This document shows positions 1 to 11,553 of a stretch of 64,000 nt of DNA, one piece after another. Numbering within the stretch: the stretch's first letter is position 1; every line of letters starts with the position of its first letter. The DNA comes from Moringa oleifera. Lineage: Eukaryota > Streptophyta > Magnoliopsida > Brassicales > Moringaceae. A program made the position numbers and the translations under genes. The notes beneath the pieces were generated by a model, which had not been told where the DNA came from, ran no database searches, and saw only the letters and a list, made by a program, of their open reading frames with translations. The DNA lies in NCBI GenBank assembly GCA_021397835.1, contig JAJFZO010000407.1, forward strand, positions 1,178,001 through 1,242,000. Reading direction: 5' to 3'.

Positions 1-159
1 AAAGATGGTTTAATATGTTTGACTTCTTATTTTTTATATTTGAGTAAATAAGTAATTACATATATTTTATGAAAAATAATTTTATTTTAAAATATCTAAA
101 AAGATACTAAAAAAAATACACTTAATTAAAATAAATTTTTTTCATTTTCTTAGGTATAT

Positions 160-340
160 TTCTATCTAGCTGGTAATCTTTCAGCTCACTAGAATCTCCC
201 AAAGTAGGTCTGCCAAACCCAGATCCGAATAAACCTCTAGTTGTCTAAGAATGCTACTACCCACGGTTTGATCTTGTGACCATTAGAGGCTCCACACCTC
301 AGTGCCAACCCTCTCGGCTGCCTTGAGACGCATCATATAA
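160..340 (-). repeat. SINE-like remnant (tentative)
   Basis: A GC-richer patch stands out in AT-rich surroundings. Read on the minus strand it has an A-box-like TGGCACTGAGG (positions 307-297) and a B-box-like GATCAAACC (273-265), about 34 bases apart as in a tRNA-derived RNA polymerase III promoter. No full tRNA cloverleaf is visible, and the B box departs from the GTTCGAATC consensus. A tRNA-derived SINE remnant is my inference; it could equally be another short dispersed repeat. No target-site duplication was identified. Confidence 0.3.
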
Positions 341-598
341 AATTATAAGAATTTAAAGCATATCAATAATGGTTACTTTATATTATAAAATACTATAAAT
401 TATAGAAAGATTAGGTAGAAGGCAATAGCTTTTATCCCAATGAGATAGAAACAAACCCTTCTTGGCCACTAGCTCCTAGTTCGTGCAGTAAAAAAAGTGC
501 TCCCTTGGCTAAGGTAAGGTATGAGATACAGATAAAGAAAAGGCAGCAAGCTTCTCAGCCGGTAGAAGTGCTTCACATGATGGGAAGCACATATGAAC

Positions 599-601
<3 letters not shown>

Positions 602-643
<42 letters not shown>
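602..643. repeat. (AT)n microsatellite
   Basis: An almost uninterrupted AT dinucleotide run of about 40 bases lies about 260 bases beyond the stop of the first dioxygenase gene, just outside the left edge of duplication unit 1. Confidence 0.95.
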
Positions 644-649
<6 letters not shown>

Positions 650-907
650 GATAAGTTCAGCAATCATACACTAACTGATTTGAGTCCAAGTAGGGCAGTG
701 GAAGAACAAGAACATTTACTGCAGAGAAAAGTAACGAGGGAAGAAAGGGCATTAATAACAACATAATCCAATAATACTTAGTTGTTCGGGCCAAACACAC
801 CTAAGTCAATTCAATTATTTAGTTTATGAACGAAAAAAAGACAGGAGGAAGGACTCAAGTCGTCATGTTGCATGTTATAGCAGATTTGCAGGAACTGTAT
901 TCAGTAT

Positions 908-2096
908 TCACAACTTGATCTTATCGATCATGGACTTGCTATCCAGAGCCTTGCTGTAGAAATTACTCATGAATTCTTCCTTTGTGAAATCCCGATAGCG
1001 AGGCGGTTTCTCCGGCGACAGTAACTCCGGCAGAGGTCCATAGTAGCCGGATCCTTTCCACTTAAGGACATTGAAGAACATGACGACAGAGATTCGTGGT
1101 TCCTTGGATGGGTTTGCTAGGACACGGTGCTGCACACTGTTGTATTCGCCATTGCTCACAATCTGCAAGAAGCAAAGAAACAAACTAATTGTTAGAAATA
1201 ATGATATGAACCTAATCAAAAGAGATTCAAAGAGAAACCCTTTCGTTATTTACCTGAAGAAAGTCGCCGATATTTACAGTCAAAGCTCCATGAACTGGTT
1301 TCACGTCAACCCACTCTTCCTCGTGCTTCACCTGTAGCCCTGGGACCTGATTCGGCAGTAAGACTGTTATCGCACCGGGATCAGTATGAGGCCTGAGCCC
1401 TACCGTTAAATCAGGCTGTGGACAGAATGGATAGTAGATACCCTCAAAGTACCTTTCATCGGAGAAGGTCAACTCCTTAAACTTTCCGGATTCTAATCCC
1501 AACCCTTCACATAGCAGCTCCATCACAGCCTCACCCACCTTGGTAGCCCATGAATCCCACGCAACCGCTTCTCTTCTACAAGCCTCTGGTATCTCCTCCA
1601 TCCTTGCTCGGTCTACCGGTGACATCTTGATCTGAAGATAGTCGTGCCAAGTAGCAGCGTTTGAACGATACAAATCATTGTTGCTCGAGTACAGTACATG
1701 ACCCAGCTCCTCTCTGTTATAGTATTTCCCCTTCTTTTCCGCCGGTTGCTCGTGAAATTCTTTGACAGATTTGATCGTCTCCTCGAGAATTGATATGGGT
1801 ATTCCATGGTTGATCACTTGGAAGAATCCCCATGTCTTTGCTGCCTCTTTGATTTGCTGCACGATTTTTGGACGGCTTACGGGGGAGTTTACGTCGGCAA
1901 GATCAATCAAAGGTATGCTCGTGTATTTTGCAGAGGTGGAACTGAGAGTGGAGAGAGTTTCAGGTGGGTGTATAAAGATCTTGGGAATGGATGTCAGACC
2001 AGATTCAGAGAGACCCTTAACACCAACCTTGGATTCATCAAACTCCTTAACTTGGTGAATCCGATCATTGTCTGAAGAAGCTGAAGCAGCTGCCAT
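908..2096 (-). CDS. 2-oxoglutarate/Fe(II)-dependent dioxygenase, ACC-oxidase-homolog type (copy 1)
   Basis: Two exons, complement(1254-2096) and complement(908-1162), are joined across a 91-bp GT-AG intron to give 365 aa, the usual family length. An N-terminal DIOX_N region includes WGFFQVINHG near residues 89-98. The jelly-roll core carries the Fe(II) ligands H237 and D239 (PHTDPG) and H293 (VQHRVLAN), and the 2-oxoglutarate-binding R304-x-S306. The family name is historical: these soluble plant DOXC enzymes hydroxylate or desaturate specialised metabolites and generally do not make ethylene, so the substrate here is unknown. The start opens MAAASASS and matches the paralog at 5397-6585, with about 23 differences over 365 residues by eye. 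The gene is complete, with no lesions. It runs in the same direction as the invertase remnant upstream of it. Confidence 0.9.
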
Positions 2097-2614
2097 ATTG
2101 ATCTCCCCAAGGGCTCTCCCTCCTCCCGGTTTAATCTGCTATAAAGCTAGCAACCACTCACTTTAATCTATAAGGACATTGTTCCTTCATAAACAGTATT
2201 GGTGGTTACAACTGATCAGTTCATGTGACTTTCAAGATGCTTGTCTTCTTTTAATTAAGTCGGTGCTTCAGAATGTAATTTAATGTAATTTGGCAACGAC
2301 GCACCTAACCTTGACAGGAACACACGATAATTGCTTGCCAGCCGCAGACGGCGGCCATGGGAAGTAAAAAATGGTGCCCACTACAGACAATGCGCGAGTT
2401 TGGTATCTTTCCTTTAATTTTAATAGGTGGAATCTAATAATTTTGTCTGTTGATAAACCATATTTAATTAATAATTTGATTAAAAAAGAAAATAAACATG
2501 AAAAGAAGTAAAAAGTCAGCATTGGTTTTATTAGTTTTAGGATAAATATAATATTAAAAAAATTAAATTATATTGTTTTGTAACTGAAATTTTGATGTAT
2601 TGATTAAATGAGTT

Positions 2615-3104
2615 ATCCTAATTTTTAATTTATTTAAATTAAATCTAAATTCAAATAATTAAAAAAACTGAAAATATTTTTGTACTGTCAGTGAAGTAGA
2701 ATAGTGACTTTTGAACCCTAAGTCTTTCATGACATGAAAAGTTAAATTATGATTATCTGAATAGACCAAGATTGGATCCTAATTTTTTAATTTATTTAAA
2801 TTAAATTTAAATTTAAATAATTATAAAAAACTAAAGACATTTTTGTATTGTCAGTGAAGTAGAATAGTAACTTTTGGACCCTAAGCCTGTCATGACATGG
2901 AAAGTTAAATTATGATTATCTGAATAGAACAAGATTGGACCCTAATTTTTTAATTTATTTAAATTAAATTTAAATTCAAATAATTATAAAAAACTGAAAA
3001 TATTTTTGTACTATCAGTGAAGTAGAATAGTGAATTTTGGATCTTAAGTCTGTCATAACATGGAAAATTAAATTATGATTATATGAATAGAACAAGATTG
3101 GACC
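2615..3104. repeat. Three tandem copies of a ~163-bp AT-rich unit
   Basis: Three head-to-tail copies start near 2615, 2776 and 2939. Each has an AT-rich block followed by a conserved segment containing CAGTGAAGTAGAATAGT and ending near CAAGATTGGA. The corresponding place in duplication unit 2 (about 7100-7265) has one copy. The array lies between the dioxygenase promoter and the invertase pseudogene, and no coding potential is seen. Confidence 0.9.
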
Positions 3105-3236
3105 AAATTAAAGTCCAATTGACATTAAAAGCACCACAGCACACAAACTTTGACATAATTTAAACTAAAAGCTAGCAAGCTACGAGCAGAGTTCCTAAGT
3201 TAAATCAAACACTCAGTGAAGACAATTTGCTGTTCT

Positions 3237-4058
3237 CCAGTTGTTCATCTCAGCAGGTCTTCTCATGCTCCAGGCGTCAAGTTTCTCCACGGTGATAGGT
3301 GCAGTTCCAATGTTGAATACAAACAAGTGAGCTCTAGAAAAGAACTTTAGTGGGATAAACCCTGGATGTTATGCACGTTTTGCCTTCAGCTCCAAAGCTT
3401 TCTACCACAGAATGATCGATCTGAGAAGCAAAAGTTGAAAGAACAACATCAATGGAGCAAAGCCAAGAAGCAAAATCAATCATGTAGATCAATTATAAAG
3501 AAGAGAGAACTTGCCGAACTTCTAAGAGAGAGCTTCCTGTCGGCAAAATCTACGTTCACAAATCCTGCAAATGAGGGCTTCTGTACCTTTGGCTTCAAAG
3601 AGGATCTGATAAAATCAAACACAAATCAAAAGGAAGTCAGTGATCAGCAAGTTAACAAGAGTAAAATTTATTTGTCTTTTTTTTTTTTTTTTTGGGCTAT
3701 ATGGAGAAGGTGAAGAGAGATGCACATTCTTGCATCTAAGCACATGAGGACTACATTTTTGTGAGGTGCTTTTGAAGACTCTGAAGAAGACAGGAGTGAA
3801 CTCTTCCAAGTCATCTGAAGCTAATGTCAGCAGCCCGAATGGTCCAACTCCACCTTGTTTCTTCGGGGGCTTCTGGGCGCAAAGATCCTGCACATTGACC
3901 CAGCTGGGATCAAGTGGCTCAGCCTTCTCCAAGCTAGATATCGAGAAGGTAACCTCAACATCTGCCTGTTAAAAACAGTAAATCACCACAATCACTTTCG
4001 TTTCACTTCATTCGGTTTGACAAACTGATACCCAGATCATGTTTTTCTTACCTGAGCA
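3237..4058 (-). pseudogene. Truncated cell-wall invertase pseudogene (3' exons only)
   Basis: Copies of the last three exons of the intact invertase gene are present: exon 5-like about 3727-3965, exon 6-like about 3515-3605 and exon 7-like about 3237-3420. Only the last few bases of exon 4 remain before homology stops at 4058. Lesions seen against 7403-8219: a one-base insertion in the exon 5 copy (run of T near 3771) that shifts frame; exon 6 donor GT changed to GC; a two-base deletion and an in-frame TAG in the exon 7 copy; and the original stop TAG changed to TGG. The N-terminal two thirds, including all catalytic motifs, are absent. No functional enzyme can come from it. Any transcript would have to start in the unrelated sequence to its right. 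Confidence 0.9.
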
Positions 4059-5176
4059 TGTGAAGATAAGGAGAGCCGTCAATATGTCCGGAGCTGTATG
4101 AGGCATCGCCAAGACTAGATTAGATTTATTATTTTTATATTTATTTTTAAAATATTAATATTAATATCTTATACTTATTTTTAATCAAAATAATTTAATT
4201 TCATTCAAATACAATTACTTATAAACTTACATAACCAGTTGCAGTGATGTATTTTCATCAAATAATAGCGATAAGAAAATACCCTAACAATTCATTTTTA
4301 TTTTTTTCTCTTTGTCCATCTTTACATGGTGTCAGAATATCAAAACCATCAATTTCCACAATCACGAAGATTAAATCGGAATAATTGATGAAACTTTTTA
4401 AGGGCTTGTAGACGCTAATACGCTCCTCTGGTTGGATCATGGTCAGTCTCTCTATTTCTTCTCCATTGCAGTTTTTGTCACCCAAGTGAGAATTCAAGAC
4501 ATTTCGGCTATGAGCACCATATTGCTTCACCTTCCGTTTCTTTGTTACCGAGGAGCCAATGATAAAGTGTTTGGTAAAAACATCGCTCGAATGCTTAAAT
4601 TCTTCTGCAGCGTACCTTGACAGCCTCACTTGCTACAGCAATTCAAAGCTTCTGCCTTTATTAAAGTTGCTTGAGGGAAGACAACAATTTGTGGGGCTGT
4701 TGCTGATGTCACATGTGGAAAAATGAAGTTCTTTCAAGTTGTTTAAGACAGGACCTACAAAGTTGTTAAAAGGACATAGGCACATATATAAGTGTCCTAG
4801 TTTTGATTTTGATTTTGAATACAGTTGAATTATAAAGGATAAACAGCAAGATTGATAGTCCAAACCGGCTGCTACTGAAAGAACTGACTGTGCACAAGTT
4901 GCTGTGAACATCATCTGGATATGTCAGTTAAACTATTACTAATGGCCTCTATTAATAATAATCTTTGATTTTATCTGTGTTTTCTAGTACTATAGATATT
5001 ATTTAATTTTTTATCTTTAATCAAATTTTAATTCTTAAAATATTTTGAAATAAAGTTTAATTTATTAATTTTCTTTAAATTAAATGTTAATAAAAATTAT
5101 TGTAAGAAATTAATGATGTTTCTAGTATTTTTTAATACTTTTACCTCATATAAAAATTGTAAAAAGGGAATAAGCC
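4059..5176. other. Unshared spacer between duplication units; no convincing gene
   Basis: This stretch has no counterpart in the other unit. Minus-strand open frames at 4258-4629 (123 aa) and 4633-4914 (93 aa) show no recognisable domain. At about 4325 a TACATGGTGTCAGAATATC string resembles the LTR end plus methionine-tRNA primer site (TGGTATCAGAGC) of Copia retrotransposons, so part of it may be a decayed LTR element inserted near the duplication junction. No paired LTR was found. Confidence 0.3.
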
Positions 5177-8100
5177 AGCAAGAGAACAAGAACATTACTC
5201 CAGAGAAAAGTTATGCTGGAGATGGGAGCAGAAAGGGCATTATTAATGACATAATCCAATAATACTTAATTGTTTATGCCAGACACATGAGCCAATTCAA
5301 GTTTATTTAATTTAAGAAAGAAAAACAAACCAAGGGGAAGGACTCAAGTCGCTGTGTCGCATGCTATAGCAGATTTGCAGGAACTGTATTCAGTATTCAC
5401 AACTTGATCTTTTCGATCATGGACTTGCTATCCAGAGCCTTGCTGTAGAAATTACTCATGAATTCTTCCTTTGTGAAATCCCGATAGCGAGGCGGTTTCT
5501 CCGGCGACAGTAACTCCGGCAGAGGTCCATAGTAGCCGGATCCTTTCCACTTAAGGACATTGAAGAACATGACGACAGAGATTCGTGGTTCCTTGGATGG
5601 GTTTGCTAAGACACGGTGCTGCACACTTTTGTATTCGCCATTGCTCACAATCTGCAAGAAGCAAAGAAACAAACCAGTTGCTAGAAATAATGATATGAAC
5701 CTAATCAAAAGAGATTCAGAGAGAAACCCTTTCGTTATTTACCTGAAGAAAGTCGCCGATATTTATAGTCAAAGCTCCATGAACAGGTTTCACATCAACC
5801 CACTCTTCCCCGTGCTTCACCTGCAACCCCGGAACCTGATTCGGCAGTAAGATTGTGAACGCACCGGGATCAGTATGCGGCCTGAGCCCCACTGTTAAAT
5901 CAGGCTGTGGACAGAACGGATAGTAGACACCCGCAAAGTACCTTTCATCGGAGAAGGTCAACTCCTTAAACTTGCCAGATTCTAACCCTAATCCTTCACA
6001 CAGCAGCTCCATCACAGCCTCACCCACCTTGGTAACCCATGAATCCCACGCAACAGCCTCACTTCTACAAGCCTCTGGTATCTCCTCCATCCTTGCTCGG
6101 TCTACGGGTGACATCTTGATGTGAAGATAGTCGTGCCAAGTAGCAGCGTTTGAACGATACAAGTCATTGTTGCTCGAGTACAGTACATGACCCAGCTCGT
6201 CTCTGTTGTAGTATTTCGCCTTCGTTTCCGCCGGTTGCTCGTGAAATTCTTTGACAGATTGGATCGTCTCCTCGAGAGCTGACATGGGTATGCCATGGTT
6301 GATCACTTGGAAGAATCCCCATGTCTTTGCTGCCTCTTTGATTTGCTGCACGATTTTTGGACGGCTTACAGGGGAGTTTACGTCGGCAAGATCAATCAAA
6401 GGTATGCTCGTGTATTTTGCAGAGGAAGAAGTGAGAGTGGAGAGAATTTCAGGTGGGTGTATAAAGATATTAGGAATGGAAGTCAGACCAGATTCAGAGA
6501 GACCCTTAACACCAGCCTTGGATTCATCAAACTTCTTAACTTGGTGAATCCGATCATTGTCTGAAGAAGCAGAAGCAGCCGCCATATTGATCTCCCCAAA
6601 GGCTCTCCCTCCTCCTGGTTTAATCTGCTATACCGCTGGCAACCACTCACGTTAATTTTATTCGCACATTGTTCCCTCATAAACAATATTGGTGGTTCCT
6701 GCTGATATGTCACTTTCAAGGTGCCTGTCTTCATTTAATTAAGACGACGTTTCAGAGTGAAATTTGGCAACGACGCACCTTAGCCATGAGAGGAACACAC
6801 AATAATTGCTTGCCAGCGGCGGACCGCCCACTTGGGAGGTCAAGAATGGCTCCCACTACAGACAATGTACGAGTTTGGTGTCTTTCCTCCTTTTATCTTT
6901 TCTCCTTTAATTTTAATAAGTTGAATCTAATAATTTTGTCTGTTGATAAACTATATTTAATTAATAATTTAAATAAAAAAAGAAAACAAACCCGAAAAGA
7001 AGTAAAAAGTCAGCATTGGTTTTATCAGTTTTGGGATAAATATAATATTAAAAAAATTAAATTATATTGTTTTTTAACTTAAATTTTGATATATTGATTA
7101 AATGAATTATATTTATTTTTTAATTTATTTAAATAAAATTTAAATTCAAATAATTTTAAAAAACTGAGGATATTTTTGTAACGTTAGTGAAGCAGAATAG
7201 TGAATTTTGGACCCTAAACCTATTATAAAATGGAAAGTTAAATTTTAATTATCCTAGAAGAAGATTCAGCCAAATTAAAGTCCGATTGGAATTAAAAGCA
7301 CCACAGCACAAAGTTTAAGACACAACTTAAACTAAAAGCTAGCCAGCTACGAGCAGAGTTCCAAGATAAATCAAACACTCAGCAAAGACAATTTGCTGTT
7401 CTCTAGTTGTTCATCTCAGCAGGTCTTCTCATGCTCCAGGCGTCAAGTTTCTCCACAGTGATAGGTGCAGTTCCATTGTTGAACACAAACAAGTGAGCGC
7501 CATGAAAGAGAGCTTTGGTTGGATAAACCCTGGATGTTATGCACGTTTTGCCTCCAGCTCCAAAGCTTTCTATCACAGAATGATCGATCTGAGAAGCAAA
7601 AGTTGAAAGAAGAACATCAATGGAGCAAACTAAGGAAGCAAAATTAATCATATAGATCAACAATAAAGAAGAGAGAACTTACCAAACTTCTAAGAGAGAG
7701 CTTCCTGTCGGCTAAATCTACGTTCACAAATCCTGCGAATGAGGGCTTGTACATCTTTGGCTTCAAAGAGGAACTGATAAAATCAAAAACAAATCAAAAG
7801 GAAGTTAGTGATCAGCAAGTTAACAAGAGGAAAATTTATTTTATTTTCTTTTATTTTTTATATGGAGAAGCTGAAGAGAGATGCACCTTCTTGCATCTGA
7901 GCACATGAGGACTACATGTTTGTGAGGTGCTTTGAAGACTCTGAAGAAGACAGGAGTGAACTCTTCTAAGTCATCTGAAGCTAATGTCAGCAGCCCGAAT
8001 GGTCCAACTCCACCTTGTTTCTTCGAGGGCTTCTGGGTGCAAAGATCTTGCGCATTGACCCAGCGGGGATCAAATGGCTCAGCCTTCTCCAAGCTAGATA

Positions 8101-8219
8101 TTGAGAAGGTAACCTCAACATCTGCCTGTTAAAAGCAGTAAATCACCACAATCACTTTCGTTTGAGTTCATTCGGTTTGATAAACTGATACCCAGATCAT
8201 GTTTTTTCATACCTGAGCA
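5177..8219. repeat. Tandem segmental duplication, unit 2
   Basis: Partner of the segment at 698-4058. It holds the second dioxygenase gene, its promoter, a single copy of the ~163-bp spacer unit, and exons 5-7 plus the end of exon 4 of the intact invertase. Because the invertase continues uninterrupted to the right, this is probably the donor arrangement and unit 1 the copied, truncated one. Confidence 0.9.
5397..6585 (-). CDS. 2-oxoglutarate/Fe(II)-dependent dioxygenase, ACC-oxidase-homolog type (copy 2)
   Basis: Two exons, complement(5743-6585) and complement(5397-5651), encode 365 aa with the intron at the same place and phase as copy 1. The Fe(II) triad H237/D239/H293 and R304-x-S306 are intact. 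Differences from copy 1 are scattered single substitutions, for example ISIL to MSAL near residue 101, EKKG to ETKA near 120, and FEGI to FAGV near 217. Some fall close to the core sheet that frames the active site. No frameshift or stop is seen, so both copies look functional. The 5' flank is duplicated too (6586-7085 resembles 2097-2580), so expression may at first have been shared. The substrate is unknown. The gene lies about 820 bp downstream of the invertase stop, in the same direction. Confidence 0.9.
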
Positions 8220-11200
8220 GCAGTGACTCCTTTAACTTCTGCATGCTGTCCCAAATGAAGGATTTGTTTGCTCATATGGACACGGCGCCCTCTTAGTGTC
8301 TCTATTTCTTCAATAGGCCATAACCGCAGTTGCTTTCCGCTGGGATCAAGCCACACTGTCCTTGGAATTGTCTATACAAAACGATGCCCATAGAAACACT
8401 TAGATTTATCAATCAACGCAGAACAGTAGACAAGCAAGTTCAAAAGAATTACCTGAATACCAGCCCATCCTTTTGCAACATCATCATGCTCAGTATCTGA
8501 TTCATTAGCCCAACCCCACAAGATCCTCCTGTTGTTCTTATAATCAAAGAACGACTTGGAAGCATAGTAGTTCCCATAATCAGGCCTCAACCCACTCCAC
8601 CCATCAACTGATGTGTTATCTGGCACGTACTTCTCCTTGTCCTGATAATATGTCCCAATTGTGTAGTACTCATACCTCGTCAAGTCCAAGCTCACTTTCA
8701 GTACATGTTTGATGTTGGGGCCAGAATAGCCGGCATCCAAACCGTTTTGTCCGGTTAACGACACCGGGAAAAAATCAGGGCATTCCCACATACCCGTATT
8801 CGCTTTGGAATGGAGAGGGTGTTTGGCCTTGGTCCAACTCATGAAATCCTTGCTCCTATACAAATATGCAATCCCTCTGTGTTTCCTTTTACTTCCGACT
8901 AGCATTCTCCAATACCCATCACGGCTCCACCATGCGGTTGTCGGGTCACGGAATGCTGTTCGGTTCATAGTGAAGTCCGGCACCACCAAGGGGTTGTTCT
9001 TGGGTTTGACCCATTCCCGGAGATATGGATCGGAGAGGTTTGCGGGCACGGCGTAGTTCTGTAGTTGGGTTTCATTGGCGTCAAGGCCGGTGTAGAGAAT
9101 TATTGGCTTGTTGCCGGGGAGAACAGTAGCGGAACCGGACCAACATCCTTTGACATCGAATGGCTCTGATGGGTAGATTGCATGCTCAAGGGCTTTCCAG
9201 TTGATCAAGTCCTTTGAGACTGAATGGGCCCAGACGATGTTGCCCCACACGGCACCCTTTGGGTTGTACTGGTAGAAGAGATGGTAATGCCCATTAAAAT
9301 ACATAGGCCCTGTTTAATCAAATTACAGAACAAAAATATGAATAACATACGAAAAAAAAAACATCACAATGGTTATTATCGATCAATTCAATAAAACAAA
9401 TGGTTTAAATTTTTTTATATTATTATTTTGAATTTAAAAAATAATTTTTACTTTTTTATAAAAAAACTCATATCATCGTCAGAGCAAAAATAGGTAGAAG
9501 AGAAAAACACTCAAATTTTATAGAAGAAACTAACCATTTGGATCTGCCCGATGGTGTATTTGTCACAAAAATTCAATCCGGAAATGCAACATGACAGAAG
9601 AAAGAAACACAAGTTAGTAATTAGTGATGCCAATGAACCACACCTAAAAGAAAATGGCAAGAGTTATATTAGCATTTCAATGCAAAATTAACCATACTAA
9701 TGTTATCATTAAACATAACAGAGCAGTATTATCAGCAAAACAGGGTAGCTAGTAACGTATGCCAAATTTTGACTGTTTGAAATTGCCGTATAATGTGGCC
9801 TAATAAGATGATTGATTAGTTTACAATGTGTTCATATAACTTCATGTACCAATGTATTGATTTGGTGAATTTGATAATTATTTTTATAATATGACAAGTA
9901 CCCAAAGGGGCTATGTGGGGATAAAAAAGAAAGGCATGAAACTCAAGATCTTTGTAGATATGAGCCATGGAAAGTTTTAGCAAATGAAAGCCTGCCATGA
10001 ACTGACCAAACCCTGCTTTCTCTTGAAGCATCAATGAAAAAGAAAGCATGTCCATGTCAAGGTGAGCCGCACCAACAAAAGCAATAAGGTAATGGGTCTG
10101 CAAAAAGTGGTCCATTAAGAACAGATGATGGCCTGGAAATTGACCTCCACTATTTACTCTTCTGCATGCGGTATTGCAACTTGTAGACATACAATATTAG
10201 CTACAGAATAAGCCCAACAGGAAAAATAAATAATAACAATCTAGACAAAAGAGAATCGTTTTATTAGGTGGCGACCAAGACGCCATGGAAGCAGAAAAGG
10301 AAAGGATTGGGTCATGCATGCTCTTTTAATGATGAAAGGTTAGGTTTGCTGCCGTGTTGCAGGCAATCTGAGATCAGTTTTTTAAAGATTTCAGCGTTTA
10401 CCTGGTAAAAGCTAGAACTTCCTATTGAGACAAATTCTACAAACCCACTTTCTGTCAAATTCTAGCCAAACCCAGAAGTACAGTACCATTAAAGTGCTTC
10501 TTCTACTCCACTTTTAAAGGCTTAAGAGCACCAAGACACATAACTGGATTCTTGATGTGGGAGCCACTATTGCTTTGCAAGCCCATGCGCAACCCCATCC
10601 ATTAAAACTCAAGAGAAATGCGTTAGGTGTCATATTTGTTTAGTTACTAAGCCGATCTCTGAAAGGGTGATAACATATAGTGACAAACAATGACAATTAC
10701 AAGCCATGAGCATGAAATATAATATTAAATTTGCATGCATGCCTTAGGGTTCATGAAGCTGCCAATATGTTCATTACACCCACCAAGCTTTTGTATGCCG
10801 AATCTGCCTGGAAATAAGCAGCACAGCAATAGCAGGATGACTACTGAATGCAATATGTTCTTAGCCAAAAGACATGGATTAGGCCTAAACTTGGAGCAAC
10901 GTTTTATGGGTAGTTTTTGTTATGTTTTGATCATCTAAACCATAAGTTAGGCAAAAACTTGATTTTGCCCAAGATTCTAAATTAAGGTATCCAAATTTAG
11001 AAAGAATATTCAAATCCAATACAGTTGTTATTGACCTGAGTCTCAGATTTTGGCACGTGATCGGCTCAACAGAAACCCAAAAAAACTGGGAGTTACGTGC
11101 ATCCAAGAAATGAAAAGAAAAGAAACTTCTGTCATGAGAGATTTAAGAGATCCCTGGGTTATCGGAGAAGCTTTGATATTGGGAATGAACGGTGTGATAA

Positions 11201-11511
11201 CCCCTCAAAAATCAGTGATGAATGCATTACAAGGCAAGAAAAAGAGTCTATTAACACAGAGAAATAATACAAGAGTGACATATGGTATTCAGTTTTCCCA
11301 GGAAAATGTGAAGAGAAAAAAGCATACCGTTAATCCAGTGCTTAGGAGGTTGAAAATGGTAGGCAGTTCTGTGGACTTGCTTTACCCTAACAGCATGTAG
11401 AGACTGATACTCTGGATAAATCTTGTGGGATGCTTGGACGCCATTGTTGATTGTGATCACACAAAGAGAACAAACTAATAAGAAAACCGAGAGAAACTTT
11501 GGAACAGCCAT
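7403..11511 (-). CDS. Cell-wall invertase (acid beta-fructofuranosidase, insoluble isoform, GH32)
   Basis: Hydrolyses sucrose to glucose and fructose in the apoplast. Seven exons on the complement: 11328-11511, 9535-9543, 8453-9309, 8213-8371, 7887-8125, 7683-7773, 7403-7588. All have GT-AG borders, and the phases close to 574 aa, typical for the family. Residues 1 to about 27 form a hydrophobic signal peptide. The beta-fructosidase motif NDPNG (61-65) is split so that the 9-base exon 2 supplies DPN. RDP lies at 185-187 and WECPD at 239-243; proline in WECPD marks cell-wall rather than vacuolar enzymes, and D62 and E240 are the expected nucleophile and acid/base. Several N-x-S/T sequons fit a secreted glycoprotein. 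No C-terminal vacuolar extension is seen. Intron 1 is unusually long (1784 bp). The gene is intact, and its 3' exons are duplicated as a pseudogene at 3237-4058. Confidence 0.95.
9535..9543 (-). other. 9-base mini-exon of the invertase gene
   Basis: On the minus strand the 9 bases ATCCAAATG are flanked by CAG upstream and GTTAGT downstream. With one base from exon 1 and two from exon 3 they encode DPNG, the centre of the catalytic NDPNG motif. A mini-exon at this position is a known hallmark of plant acid invertases, and frame closure on both sides confirms it. Confidence 0.93.
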
Positions 11512-11553
11512 GGAGAAAGGATTGGCTGAAATGAAGAGAGGGAGTTAGGTTTC

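Larger units (their letters stand above)
698..4058. repeat. Tandem segmental duplication, unit 1
   Basis: The sequence from about 698 to 4058 aligns by eye along its length with about 5177 to 8219. The shared order is dioxygenase 3' flank, both exons and intron, promoter, AT-rich spacer and invertase 3' exons. Homology ends sharply at 4058/8219, just inside what is exon 4 of the intact invertase gene. Unit 1 is longer because a spacer segment of about 163 bp is tripled in it. Both units are direct repeats, with roughly 1.1 kb of unshared sequence between them. Confidence 0.9.

Noticed and set aside
3366..3713. 115-aa plus-strand frame
   Set aside because: Antisense to the exon 6-7 copies of the invertase pseudogene; no independent support.
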